Shown here: positions 35,047 to 44,336 of the stretch, piece after piece
How the letters are laid out: the number at the start of each line of letters is the position of its first letter
How positions within the stretch are numbered: position 1 is the stretch's first letter
NCBI RefSeq assembly: GCF_010499255.1
Contig: NZ_JAAGRN010000008.1
Coordinates: forward strand, 99,733 to 163,732
Length of the DNA: 64,000 bases
Direction: 5' to 3'
DNA from: Sheuella amnicola
GTDB lineage: Bacteria > Pseudomonadota > Gammaproteobacteria > Burkholderiales > Burkholderiaceae_B
Translations under genes and position numbers: made by a program
Notes under the pieces: generated by a model
Told to the model about the DNA's origin: nothing
Database searches by the model: none
Seen by the model: the letters and a program-made list of their open reading frames with translations, nothing else

Positions 35047-36282
35047 TCAAGTTGGTATCGGGGGCTTTCGAGCCATCCAGAATACAACAGATCCGCTTGC
35101 AGCGATAATCGCCAACACGGTAAAACCTAGGCGGTAATTGCCAGTGGCATCCCCCATCATGCCTGCAAGCAGGGGGCCGGTAACTTGACCGGCTGCCACC
35201 AGCATGGCCGACAATCCAAGGATCATTCCGATAGAACGGCGGCCGAAATAGTCGGCACGAATCGCCTGCATGAACGGGCCACGAATCCCCCAGGCCAGTC
35301 CATGCGCCACGGCGAATACCACCAGCATAGCGGCTCCGGTCGCGTATGTCAGCATCAACAGCCCGCCGGCATGCATCAACATGCAGATGGCCGCAACACG
35401 TCTTTTTTCAAACTTATCGCCGAAATAGCCCCCAAGCAGGACGCCAATCACCTGAAATAACGTCATCAAAGTAATGAATACGGATGCATGTCCGATGGTG
35501 TAATCCAGCGAAATTCGCATGTGATTGATCGCATGCGTGTTGACCGCCGTGACCACAACCAAAGCAAGCGCATGACCGATCGACAGCAGCCAAAACGCCT
35601 TGGTGCGCAGTGCCTGACGGGCCGTAAACTCACGCTCCGGACGATAGTCCTTCAAGTCAATATCGGTTTTTTCCTGTTCCGCCGGCGCGATACCGTCCAC
35701 ATGCATGCCAAAATCCTCGGGCCTGCGCTTGAATATGCTGGCCAATGGATAACCGAGCAAAATGGCAACGACACCGCAACCAAACGCCGTCTGGCGCCAG
35801 CCGAAATACTGTATCGATCCTGCAATGATTGGAACGAACATGCCTCCCAGCGCCAAACCGAGGCCGACGATGGACAGCGCACGCGCTCTTTTCTTTTCGA
35901 ACCACTGAATGACACCAACGTTCAACGGGAAATATCCCGCCATCGAGGCACCTATCGCGATCACCACCACGGCCCCGTAAAATTGGCCGAGCGAGTCGAT
36001 CATGCTCAGCAGGATAAAACCAATGCCGAACATGAACACACCGACCTTGATTACACCCTGAGCACCAAACTTGTCCAAAAACCAGCCAAGAATCGGTCCG
36101 ATCACGGCCGCTTCCATCGACATCATCGCGGAAGCCCCTGAAACAGAGGTTTTGCTCCAGCCTTTCTGTTCGATCAGTACCGCAACATAGGCGCCAAAGG
36201 CTTGATGCAGCATCATTGCCTGGAGAAACTGCAAGCTGGCGGCTGCAAAAACCATGCGCCAGCCATAAAATATTTTCTTCAC
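35047..36282 (-). CDS. MFS transporter (monocarboxylate/OxlT-like)
   Basis: A 411-residue carrier with about twelve hydrophobic segments. The N terminus (FYGWRMVFAAASLQFLQAMM) and the LGWFLDKFGAQGVIKVG and YFGDKFEKRRV loops are typical of OxlT/monocarboxylate-like MFS members, which exchange small organic acids. It lies 13 bases upstream of dmeF on the same strand, and its start faces the divergent nitroreductase gene over 122 bases. The substrate is not readable from sequence. Confidence 0.85.
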   Translation of the reverse strand: MKKIFYGWRMVFAAASLQFLQAMMLHQAFGAYVAVLIEQKGWSKTSVSGASAMMSMEAAVIGPILGWFLDKFGAQGVIKVGVFMFGIGFILLSMIDSLGQFYGAVVVIAIGASMAGYFPLNVGVIQWFEKKRARALSIVGLGLALGGMFVPIIAGSIQYFGWRQTAFGCGVVAILLGYPLASIFKRRPEDFGMHVDGIAPAEQEKTDIDLKDYRPEREFTARQALRTKAFWLLSIGHALALVVVTAVNTHAINHMRISLDYTIGHASVFITLMTLFQVIGVLLGGYFGDKFEKRRVAAICMLMHAGGLLMLTYATGAAMLVVFAVAHGLAWGIRGPFMQAIRADYFGRRSIGMILGLSAMLVAAGQVTGPLLAGMMGDATGNYRLGFTVLAIIAASGSVVFWMARKPPIPT

Positions 36283-36404
36283 AACCGAATCGTTTTAGTA
36301 TGAATTAAGGTCAAATGTCTCCCTGAAATTATTACACGTTGATAAGAATCATTCATAAATGATATGTACACTATCTTCCACATATTGAAATCGGACTTTA
36401 AAAA

Positions 36405-37238
36405 ATGACACAAGTATCTGCAGCACAATCCCAAAAACTCTTGAGTGAACGCTATCGCTCCAATCCACCTTCATTGCAAACCGTCAACGAAACAATCGAA
36501 ACCTTGCTGAATCATCGCTCCGTACGCGCTTATTCAAAGCAACCGTTGCCACCGGAAACACTGGAAACACTGGTGGCTGCCGCTCAATCCGCAGCGACAT
36601 CGTCGAACCTGCAGGTCTGGAGCGTGGTTGCAGTGAAGGATCAGGGACGCAAAGACAGACTGGCAGCCTTAGCCGGCAATCAGGCCCATATCAGTGAATG
36701 CCCCCTCTTTCTGGTCTGGATCGCCGATCTCTCCCGTCTTCAGACGCTAGGCGACAAAAATCAGAAGGCCTACGATGGCCTGAACTATTTTGAAATGATG
36801 ATGGTTGCAACGATAGACTCTGCACTGGCCGCACAAAACGCAGCCGTAGCAGCCGAATCCCTGGGCATGGGAACCGTGTACATCGGAGGAATCCGCAACA
36901 AGCCCGAAGAGGTCGCAAAAGAGCTGGGCCTGCCTCCACGAAGCTTTGCGACGTTCGGCATGTGCGTGGGCTACCCGGATCCCGCGCAACCCACAGGGAT
37001 CAAACCAAGATTGCCACAAGCGTCAGTATTGCACCATGAGCAATACGACCCGACTATTCACGCCAAAGTCATCGATGGTTACAACACCAGCATGAATGCG
37101 TTTTCGACCGAACAAGGCATGAAAACCACGCATTCATGGGAGCTTCAATCGCTGCACCGCGTGCGCGGTCCGGAATCTCTGTCGGGTCGCGACAGGCTAG
37201 TCACGGCCCTGAACAACCTGGGCTTCGAAATGAAGTGA
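36405..37238 (+). CDS. Nitroreductase-family NADPH:flavin-type oxidoreductase
   Basis: A 277-residue FMN enzyme of the NfsA/Frp group. The FMN phosphate site lies in LLNHRSVRAYSKQPLPPETL, and the AAAQSAATSSNLQVWSVVAV segment and the MGTVYIGGIRNKPEEVAKEL and FGMCVGYPDP motifs are characteristic. It probably reduces nitroaromatics, quinones or flavin with NADPH. The length (usual about 240-280) is complete. It converges on a Bug gene through a hairpin and has no operon partner. Confidence 0.9.
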   Translation: MTQVSAAQSQKLLSERYRSNPPSLQTVNETIETLLNHRSVRAYSKQPLPPETLETLVAAAQSAATSSNLQVWSVVAVKDQGRKDRLAALAGNQAHISECPLFLVWIADLSRLQTLGDKNQKAYDGLNYFEMMMVATIDSALAAQNAAVAAESLGMGTVYIGGIRNKPEEVAKELGLPPRSFATFGMCVGYPDPAQPTGIKPRLPQASVLHHEQYDPTIHAKVIDGYNTSMNAFSTEQGMKTTHSWELQSLHRVRGPESLSGRDRLVTALNNLGFEMK

Positions 37239-37241
37239 TCA

Positions 37242-37274
37242 ATCAAGTCGGATGACTCTTCAATCCGACTTGAT
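37242..37274. terminator. Bidirectional terminator-like hairpin between nitroreductase and Bug genes
   Basis: Perfect 12-bp stem (37242-37253 with 37263-37274) and a nine-base loop that contains the end of the Bug gene's stop region. It sits 3 bases after the nitroreductase stop. T-richness after the stem is slight, so efficiency is uncertain. Confidence 0.6.
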
Positions 37275-38249
37275 ATTCAATGTCTTGACCATTTGGCGAT
37301 ATTTGGCGATTTCATTCTGGATGAATTCGCCGAATGCAGCTGGAGTGGCGGGCCCTTGGGTTTGCAAGCCCTGGGAGTCCAAGGTCTTTTTGGTGGCAGG
37401 ATCCTGCATCGCTTTTTTTACGGCTTCGTCGATTTTTGCGACCAATTGGGGCGACATCCCTTTAGGGCCCATCACGGCATACCAGTTCGTCACATTGAAT
37501 CCGTCAATTCCCACTTCTTTAAATGTCGGAACGTCGGGCAACTGCGGCAAGCGTTGAGGTGTCGAAATAGCCAAGGCACGTAATTTACCGGTCCGTATCT
37601 GCTCAAGCACCGGGGGCAACGTATCAAAATTCATCGTGATCTGCCCTGCCAGCAAATCCACGATCGCCTGGCCGCTTCCCTTGTAAGGCACGTGATTCAG
37701 GTTGACCCCGGTGATCTGCGAAAACAAGGATCCGGCAAGATGCTGCGTACTTCCTATACCCGAAGAGCCATAGGTCAACTCACCCGGTTTGGCTTTTGCG
37801 AGTTTGATCAAGTCGTCAACGGACTTAACGGGCAACGAGGCATTCACCACCAATACGTTGGGAACATAGCCGACGTAAGTGATGGGAGAAAAATCCGTCG
37901 CGGGGTTATAAGGGACATTTTTGAGGACGAACGGAGAAATTGCATTCGAATTCGAATGCCCCATCAACAAGTTATATCCGTCCGGGGATGCTTTGGAAAT
38001 CATGTCCGCTGCGATCGTGCCCGCGGCTCCCGCCTTGTTTTCGACAACCACCGACTGGCCGATATTTTCCGACAGTCGGGAAGCCAAAGCCCTACCCACA
38101 ATATCCGTCCCCCCACCGGGAGCAAAACCCACAACGAGGTGAACAGGCTTATTGGGCCAGTTATTTTGAGCTTCGGAAGAAGCGGCACATAGGGTCAGAG
38201 CAATCAGCGCGGCGGGGCGAAGGCATCGCATGAAACGATCAGCAAACAT
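37260..38249 (-). CDS. Bug/TctC-family periplasmic receptor
   Basis: A 329-residue receptor with a Sec signal ([18 protein letters not shown], cleavage near SEAQN). Motifs: [54 protein letters not shown] and [14 protein letters not shown]. The ATG at 38249 follows GGAGACAAT. It is divergent from the Baeyer-Villiger monooxygenase gene, 194 bases away, and might bind a precursor for that pathway. No tctA/tctB homologue is nearby. Confidence 0.92.
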   Translation of the reverse strand: MFADRFMRCLRPAALIALTLCAASSEAQNNWPNKPVHLVVGFAPGGGTDIVGRALASRLSENIGQSVVVENKAGAAGTIAADMISKASPDGYNLLMGHSNSNAISPFVLKNVPYNPATDFSPITYVGYVPNVLVVNASLPVKSVDDLIKLAKAKPGELTYGSSGIGSTQHLAGSLFSQITGVNLNHVPYKGSGQAIVDLLAGQITMNFDTLPPVLEQIRTGKLRALAISTPQRLPQLPDVPTFKEVGIDGFNVTNWYAVMGPKGMSPQLVAKIDEAVKKAMQDPATKKTLDSQGLQTQGPATPAAFGEFIQNEIAKYRQMVKTLNIKSD

Positions 38250-38443
38250 ATTGTCTCCGTGGATTGATTCTTATTTAGTTTTTTTGTAGATACCCATAAA
38301 GATTCTACCTATCGTACGCAAGCTTGCAAGCACTAAGACCTTATTGGTGCAATGCAACCTGTTGATGTATCATCAATCGATAAGAATAAATTTTCAATAA
38401 ATTGAAACCCATAACGAAAATCATCAAACAGAGAGACGAAACT

Positions 38444-40051
38444 ATGTCAGCAGTGCAGCAAATCGACGCGATTATCGTGGGCGCAGGCTTCTCGGGCATG
38501 TACCAATTATTGAGTCTACGTGACAAACTCGGCATGTCGGCCAAAGTCCTGGAGGCCGGTTCAGGTGTGGGTGGAACTTGGTTCTGGAATCGTTACCCCG
38601 GCGCGCGTTGTGACTCTGAGAGTCACTCCTACATGTACTATTTTTCGAAAGAAATGGTGAACGAATGGGAATGGACGGAACGCTATCCTCAACAGCCCGA
38701 AATCCTTCGATATTTGAATTATGTCGCTGATAAATTCAAGCTGCGACCTGATATCGAGTTGAACACGCGCATGCAGACCGCCAAGTTCGACGAAGCGACC
38801 AATCGCTGGTTGATCACAACGGACAAAGGCCAGCAATACAGCGCCAAATACTTCATCACAGCTGTGGGCTGCCTGTCGTCAGCCAACCTCCCAAAAATCG
38901 AAGGCATCTCGGACTTCAAAGGCAAGTGGTATCACACCGGTGAATGGCCACATGAAGGCGTTGACTTCAAAGGCAAACGCGTCGCGGTCATCGGCACTGG
39001 CTCTACGGGCATACAAGCCATACCTGTGATTGCATCCCAGGCTGCGCATGTCACCGTGTTCCAGCGTACCGCCAACTATAGCCTGCCCGCACGCCACCAT
39101 AAACTCTCCGGCGAGTTCAAAAAGTACGCGAAAGAGCACGCCGACGATATCTATGAAATCATGACCACAAACACGAATGGTCATCCTTTCCATATGCAGG
39201 ATCGGTCGATCTTCGATGTGTCTGACGAAGAACGCGAAAAGATTTTCGAAGAATTATGGGCACAAGGCGGATTCCAGTTTCGCGCGGCGTTCAAGGATAT
39301 TCTCACAAGCCAAGAAGCCAATGACAAGGCGGCGGAATTCATCCGCAAAAAAATTCGCGAAGTGGTTAAAAATCCTGAGGTTGCCGATCTACTTTCCGAT
39401 ATCGATCATCCTTTCGCCGCTAAGCGCCCTCCTGTCGATGATCACTATTTCGAAACGTATAACCGTGAAAATGTTCATCTCGTGAATCTGCGCAAGACGC
39501 CAATCGAGCGGATCACCGCCAAGGGTGTCAAAACGTCCGATCAAGAATATGAAGTGGACATCATTGTCTTTGCGACCGGGTTCGATGCCTTGACCGGATC
39601 ACTGGTCAAGATGGACATCGAAGGACGCCAGCATCGCAAGCTCAAGGATTACTGGAGTGCCGGTCCCCGCACTTATTTAGGCTTGCAAGTTCCTGGATTC
39701 CCGAACATGTTCACAATCACCGGACCGGGTAGCCCTTCGGTTCTGTGCAACATGCCTCCTGCTATCGAACAGCATGTGAACTGGATCACGAATTGCATCA
39801 AGCACATGGAGGAAAAAGGCCTGAAAGTCATCGAAACTACCGAGGCATCTGGCGACTACTGGCAAGAGCAAGTGAATGCCGTGGCCAACGAGACTTTGCT
39901 TCCGACAGTTAAACACTCGTGGTATTTGGGTGCGAACGTACCAGGCAAACCACAAGTCTTTATGCCCTATGCGGGTGGCCTAGCTCGTTACACCAAGGTG
40001 TGCAACGATGTCACGGCCAAAGGCTATGAGGGTTTCCAGTTCGCTAGCTAA
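38444..40051 (+). CDS. Baeyer-Villiger flavin monooxygenase (cyclohexanone monooxygenase-like)
   Basis: A 535-residue FAD/NADPH enzyme converting ketones to esters or lactones. The first dinucleotide fold GAGFSG is at about residues 13-18, with VGGTWFWNRYPGARCDSESH following. The diagnostic Baeyer-Villiger fingerprint FxGxxxHxxxWP is met exactly (FKGKWYHTGEWP, residues 158-169), followed by the second fold VIGTGSTG and late IVFATGFDALTG. I take the ATG at 38444, just before the flavin fold; the frame opens at 38402. It is monocistronic as far as I can see. Candidate substrates are cyclic or aryl ketones. Confidence 0.93.
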   Translation: MSAVQQIDAIIVGAGFSGMYQLLSLRDKLGMSAKVLEAGSGVGGTWFWNRYPGARCDSESHSYMYYFSKEMVNEWEWTERYPQQPEILRYLNYVADKFKLRPDIELNTRMQTAKFDEATNRWLITTDKGQQYSAKYFITAVGCLSSANLPKIEGISDFKGKWYHTGEWPHEGVDFKGKRVAVIGTGSTGIQAIPVIASQAAHVTVFQRTANYSLPARHHKLSGEFKKYAKEHADDIYEIMTTNTNGHPFHMQDRSIFDVSDEEREKIFEELWAQGGFQFRAAFKDILTSQEANDKAAEFIRKKIREVVKNPEVADLLSDIDHPFAAKRPPVDDHYFETYNRENVHLVNLRKTPIERITAKGVKTSDQEYEVDIIVFATGFDALTGSLVKMDIEGRQHRKLKDYWSAGPRTYLGLQVPGFPNMFTITGPGSPSVLCNMPPAIEQHVNWITNCIKHMEEKGLKVIETTEASGDYWQEQVNAVANETLLPTVKHSWYLGANVPGKPQVFMPYAGGLARYTKVCNDVTAKGYEGFQFAS

Positions 40052-40066
40052 TCAGGAACCGTCACA

Positions 40067-41323
40067 TCATCGCGATTGCGCCGTCTGATTTGCCGGCGCA
40101 TCGCGACTCCACAGCAACTCTCGCCATCTCATCGCAATGACGAGTGTAAGTATCAATCCCAACACTGAATAAATCGTGGCCGTCGCCGCGAACCCAAATT
40201 GATCGATAAGAGGTCCGGACAGCATCAATCCGGTAGGCAACCCCCATATCGCCAGCATTCTCATGCCCATGACCCGCCCACGAAATGCAGGTTCGGCGCA
40301 ATGAAGCATGACACCAGCTAAAGGTGTCAGACAAACACTTTGGGAAAAACCACCCGCAAATAGCAAGACCAGACCAATTGAGATGTTAGTCACTTGGGCA
40401 AAAATCAGATCAATCGCAAACCAGATCAGGCATGTCACTAGCATCAGACGAGCTGGTCCCGTAGTAAAGCGATTTGTGCTGACAGCAAGCGAACCGATTA
40501 ACGAACCCAGCGCGTAGGATGCACCAAGTACGCCTAGTCCGGCCTGACCGATCTCATAGATATTCTTGGCGACATAGGGAAGCAGCCCGAGATAAAGCGG
40601 ATACGCCAGCACATTAACCAGAAACGCCAGACAAAATGCGCCAAGCAGTTCCGGCTTTTTCCAAACATATTTAAATGCTTCAACCAGATCGTGATAAGGC
40701 GTCGGTTTGCTTTGTTGTGAGTGTTCAGACACAGGCATCGGATCAATGCCCAACACAAGCCATACACTAATCGCATACAACAACGTGACGACAATGTAAG
40801 CGTAATCAAAACCAAACGATGCCACCACGCCAACGCCAGCAAGCGCACCAGCGATCCGGGCTGAGTCGCTGGTCACGCGCGACACGCCAAGTGCGCTGAT
40901 CAACTGCCCCGCAGGCAATGTATGCGCAATCAAAGCAAAACGCATCATGATATCGGACGGTTTCATCATGCCGGAAATGCCGGCAATCACCAGAACAATG
41001 GCAGGCGTCAACACATCGAATGCCGCAAACAAAGCAAGCAAAATGGCCAGAACAGCATATATCCCGCGGGTAATCAGAAACAACCGCCTGTATCCGATTC
41101 TGTCACCCGCCACCCCGAAAAGAGGCGAGACGATCGAACCAACATATTGCAGTGCGCCGAAAACGACCAATAAAAAGACGGACTCTGACTCGACCAAGAC
41201 GTACCACCCGAGTATGAGCACCTCCATCTCGAAGGCCCACGAGGCGAACAGATCAGCCGGCCATTGAAACCGAAAACTACGAACGTTGAACAGCGAAAAA
41301 ACCGACGCGCGGGTGTTAGGCAT
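40067..41323 (-). CDS. MFS transporter (MFS_3-like)
   Basis: A 418-residue carrier with about twelve hydrophobic segments, resembling the MFS_3 (EntS-like) group: SFRFQWPADLFASWAFEMEV at the N terminus and PLFGVAGDRIGYRRLFLITR in the first cytosolic loop. It is the last of three closely spaced minus-strand genes (CoA transferase, NIPSNAP, carrier; gaps of 27 and 34 bases), so it may import or export an intermediate of that pathway. Confidence 0.83.
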   Translation of the reverse strand: MPNTRASVFSLFNVRSFRFQWPADLFASWAFEMEVLILGWYVLVESESVFLLVVFGALQYVGSIVSPLFGVAGDRIGYRRLFLITRGIYAVLAILLALFAAFDVLTPAIVLVIAGISGMMKPSDIMMRFALIAHTLPAGQLISALGVSRVTSDSARIAGALAGVGVVASFGFDYAYIVVTLLYAISVWLVLGIDPMPVSEHSQQSKPTPYHDLVEAFKYVWKKPELLGAFCLAFLVNVLAYPLYLGLLPYVAKNIYEIGQAGLGVLGASYALGSLIGSLAVSTNRFTTGPARLMLVTCLIWFAIDLIFAQVTNISIGLVLLFAGGFSQSVCLTPLAGVMLHCAEPAFRGRVMGMRMLAIWGLPTGLMLSGPLIDQFGFAATATIYSVLGLILTLVIAMRWRELLWSRDAPANQTAQSR

Positions 41324-41357
41324 GCTGGGCGAAACTGTTGTGAACGGGGAGTCTGGA

Positions 41358-41684
41358 CTAACGCATCAATGAATACGTCGTTGGAGTCATAATTTGATTC
41401 TCAACGCGTTGGACAATGATTTTTTCTGCCTCGGTGGCATTACGCTTGGCGATCCATTCCGGATCACTGGCAAATGCGTTCCACTTCTGCTCACGCTCGG
41501 CAAGACTTTCCCATTGCAACATGTAGGTCAAACTCTGATTGCTCGGACCAATCAGGTTCGTCCAAAAGCCGACAGGTTTAATTCCGTATTTTTTCCATAA
41601 ATCCAGCGTAATCGTTTCGAACCGCTGATTCAATGCTGGAAGGCGTCCTGGCGCACAATGATAGATTCTTAACTCGTAAAGCAT
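41358..41684 (-). CDS. NIPSNAP-family protein
   Basis: A 108-residue protein. The opening MLYELRIYHCAPGRLPALNQ, the WTNLIGPSNQSLTYMLQWES segment and the closing region with many charged residues are typical of NIPSNAP. A strong AAAGGAGACC stands directly before the start. It lies between the class III CoA transferase (27 bases upstream) and an MFS gene (34 bases downstream), forming a small catabolic operon. The biochemical role of NIPSNAP proteins is not settled. Confidence 0.88.
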   Translation of the reverse strand: MLYELRIYHCAPGRLPALNQRFETITLDLWKKYGIKPVGFWTNLIGPSNQSLTYMLQWESLAEREQKWNAFASDPEWIAKRNATEAEKIIVQRVENQIMTPTTYSLMR

Positions 41685-41711
41685 AAGGTCTCCTTTTTAA
41701 TTTTTACGGAA

Positions 41712-42935
41712 TCAAACGATCCCTTTTTGTTTGAGTTCGGCAATTTCAGCCTCGGATTTTTTCAACACTTCCGACAAAATGGCATCGGTATGTTGACCCA
41801 ATGAAGGTGGGGGAATTTCATGCTTGATGGGCGTACCTGAAAACTTCATCGGACTACCCACTAGAGGTACCTTTCCGGCCACGGCATGAGGCAACTCGAT
41901 TTTCATTCCACGCGCCAACACCTGAGGTTCCTGGAATACTTCGGCAATGCTGTTGATGGGACCATTGGCCACGCCTGCCTCATCAAGCAACTTGACCCAT
42001 TGACGCGTGGTTTTGGTCAAAAATATTTCGTTGAGCAACGCGGTGATTTCATCCCGGTGCTTGACGCGTTGCCCATTGGTCGAAAATTTGGGATCTTTGG
42101 CCAGATGCGTGCAATTGGCGACTTCGCAGAATTTATTGAAAAGGTTGTCGTTGCCGCAAGCGAGAATCAATGCCCCGTCAGCCGTCTTAAAGGTCTGGTA
42201 GGGCACGATATTGGGGTGAGCATTACCGATACCTTTGGGCGACTCGCCTGTGGCGAAATAGTTCATCGCCTGGTTAGCCAGAAATGCCACGCAAGAATCA
42301 AGCAAAGACACATCAATCCATTGTCCCTGCCCGGTCAGCGCACGATTCGCGATCGCTGCGCACACAGCAATACTGGCGTACATTCCGGTAGTGAGATCGA
42401 TGATCGGCACGCCAACTCGCTGCGGGCCGCCTCCGGGCAGATCTTCGCGCTCGCCCGTAACGCTCATCAACCCTCCCATGCCCTGCGCCATGAAATCGTA
42501 TCCGGGACGATCTTTTTCAGGACCAGTCTGACCGAATCCCGTCACCGAACAATAAATGATTGATGGATTGATTTTTTTAATGTCCTCATAACCCAGACCA
42601 TATCTAGCTAGATCACCTACCTTGTAATTCTCGAAAATCACGTCCACATTTTTCGCGAGATCACGGATAAGCTGCTGTCCTTCAGGCTTGGATAAATCGA
42701 CCGTTATCGACTTTTTGCCACGATTGGCCGCACAAAAATACGCGGACTCTCGCGTCGTGTTTCCAGCCTCGTCCTTTAGAAAAGGCGGTGCAAATGCCCG
42801 TGAATCATCCCCTTTGATCGGGCGCTCAACCTTGATCACATCGGCCCCCAAATCAGCCAGATTTTGAGCAGCCCAGGGGGCGGCCAGAACGCGGGAAAGA
42901 TCCAGAACTTTGATATGCGATAAGGGACCTGACAT
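41712..42935 (-). CDS. Class III (CaiB/BaiF) acyl-CoA transferase
   Basis: A 407-residue CoA-transferase that moves CoA between carboxylic acids. The family opening GPLSHIKVLDLSRVLAAPW, the CoA loop DLGADVIKVERP and RGKKSITVDLSKPEGQQLI are all present, and the catalytic Asp falls in VPIIDLTTGMYAS. Length is normal (about 400). It leads the operon with NIPSNAP and MFS genes and is divergent from the NTP/NDP-exchange-like carrier. Substrate pair unknown; formyl-, succinyl- or aryl-CoA donors are all used in this family. Confidence 0.93.
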   Translation of the reverse strand: MSGPLSHIKVLDLSRVLAAPWAAQNLADLGADVIKVERPIKGDDSRAFAPPFLKDEAGNTTRESAYFCAANRGKKSITVDLSKPEGQQLIRDLAKNVDVIFENYKVGDLARYGLGYEDIKKINPSIIYCSVTGFGQTGPEKDRPGYDFMAQGMGGLMSVTGEREDLPGGGPQRVGVPIIDLTTGMYASIAVCAAIANRALTGQGQWIDVSLLDSCVAFLANQAMNYFATGESPKGIGNAHPNIVPYQTFKTADGALILACGNDNLFNKFCEVANCTHLAKDPKFSTNGQRVKHRDEITALLNEIFLTKTTRQWVKLLDEAGVANGPINSIAEVFQEPQVLARGMKIELPHAVAGKVPLVGSPMKFSGTPIKHEIPPPSLGQHTDAILSEVLKKSEAEIAELKQKGIV

Positions 42936-43052
42936 GGTGGACTCCTGATTTTTATTCTAAAAATCCATTGTAATGGCTTCGTAAAGCGGATTTTCTTGAA
43001 TTTTTGCCGCCTATCTGTATTCTTGGAGACACAGTACCAAGGATACGTTTTC

Positions 43053-44336
43053 ATGCGGGCCCTTATATCGACCTTCACCAATATACGAAAAGACGAAGTT
43101 TTACCCGTCTTTGTCTCGGGTCTTTTCTTCTTTTGCGTCCTCACTGCACTCATGGTCGTGCGCCCGGCACGCGAGGCACTCGGCATGGCGCGCGGCATCG
43201 AGGCGATTCGCTGGCTTTTCCTAGGCACCGTCATGATCACCTTGGCGGTCAATCCCTTGTTCGGATGGCTGGTCAGTCACTTTAGACGCATGGTGTTCAT
43301 TGCCGCGACCTATTTGTTTTTCGTTGCGGGTTTACTGATTTTCTATGGATTACTGGTTTGGGCTCCCGAGAATGTAGGCCAGACATCGGGGCAGATTTTC
43401 TACGTCTGGTTTAGTGTTTTCAATCTGTTTGCGACCATGCTGTTCTGGGCATTGATGACTGACCGGTTTACCCCTGAACAAAGTGAACGTCTTTTTGGGG
43501 CGGTCGCGCTTGGAGGGACTTTGGGCGCAATTTTCGGCCCTTGGTTGGCAAGCCTGCTAGCCAAACCGATGGGCACACCGTTTCTGCTTCCGGTTGCGGC
43601 AGTCTTTCTGATTCTGGCTGTCTTGTCCGCATGGTATCTGACCCGATTGCGCGATGAAGTCATCACCCAGGCATCCACAACTTCAACATCCCGATCCCTG
43701 ATCGGAGGCGGCGCATGGGAGGGCTGCCTCGCGGTCTTCAAATCTCCTTATCTACTTGGCATTTCCGCTTATGTCCTCATTGTTGCAGTGATGGCGACAT
43801 TGATTTACTTCACCAGACTGCACATGGTTGCCAAACTGGGACTGGATACTGACTCGCGAACCGAAATCTTTGCACGCATCGACATGATTTCACAAATCGC
43901 CACATTCGCCCTGCAGGCACTGCTGACAGGCCATTTGATGAGAAAGTTGGGTGTCGCGATCACGCTTGCATTGCTGCCTATCAGCGTTGCGCTGGGATTT
44001 ATCGGACTAGCCATTTTCGCTTCGCTAGGGGCACTCATCGCACTGGATGCAACTTTCAAAGCCATGCAGCGGGGCGTCATGCGACCTGCGCGCGAAACGC
44101 TCTTCACTGTCCTGTCACGCTCGGATCGCTACAAGTCCAAGGCATTTATCGACACCTTCGTCTATCGAGCGGGAGACGTCATCGGATCTCAGGCCGATGG
44201 TCTGCTCAAAGGGTTGGGAATGGGACTTGCCGGCTTGGCAGGAGTCGCGGTACCCCTCGCCCTCATTTGGATGGGACTTGGCCTATGGCTTGGTCATGCA
44301 CGAAAAAATCAAACACTTACAGGAGACAACACATGA
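43053..44336 (+). CDS. NTP/NDP exchange-type MFS carrier (Npt/Tlc-like)
   Basis: About 427 residues from the ATG at 43053, which has AAGGA upstream; an in-frame ATG at 42996 is less likely. About eleven to twelve hydrophobic segments. The pattern VVRPAREALGMARG, LFLGTVMITLAVNPLFGWLV, AATYLFFVAG, WALMTDRFTPEQSERLFG and, late, MQRGVMRPARETLFTVLSRSDRYKSKAF identifies the ATP/ADP-translocase-related family. Intracellular bacteria use such carriers to take host ATP, but free-living relatives exist with unknown roles. Its stop overlaps the start of a Tat-exported aldo/keto reductase (ATGA), so the two are coupled. Confidence 0.85.
   Translation: MRALISTFTNIRKDEVLPVFVSGLFFFCVLTALMVVRPAREALGMARGIEAIRWLFLGTVMITLAVNPLFGWLVSHFRRMVFIAATYLFFVAGLLIFYGLLVWAPENVGQTSGQIFYVWFSVFNLFATMLFWALMTDRFTPEQSERLFGAVALGGTLGAIFGPWLASLLAKPMGTPFLLPVAAVFLILAVLSAWYLTRLRDEVITQASTTSTSRSLIGGGAWEGCLAVFKSPYLLGISAYVLIVAVMATLIYFTRLHMVAKLGLDTDSRTEIFARIDMISQIATFALQALLTGHLMRKLGVAITLALLPISVALGFIGLAIFASLGALIALDATFKAMQRGVMRPARETLFTVLSRSDRYKSKAFIDTFVYRAGDVIGSQADGLLKGLGMGLAGLAGVAVPLALIWMGLGLWLGHARKNQTLTGDNT

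Noticed and set aside
35488..36141. Plus-strand open frame of 217 codons, Arg/His-rich
   Set aside because: It is antisense to the MFS gene at 35047; the hydrophilic, His/Arg-rich text is typical of the reverse strand of a membrane protein gene.
41886..42563. Plus-strand open frame of 225 codons
   Set aside because: It lies wholly opposite the CaiB-type CoA transferase and shows no domain or ribosome binding site.
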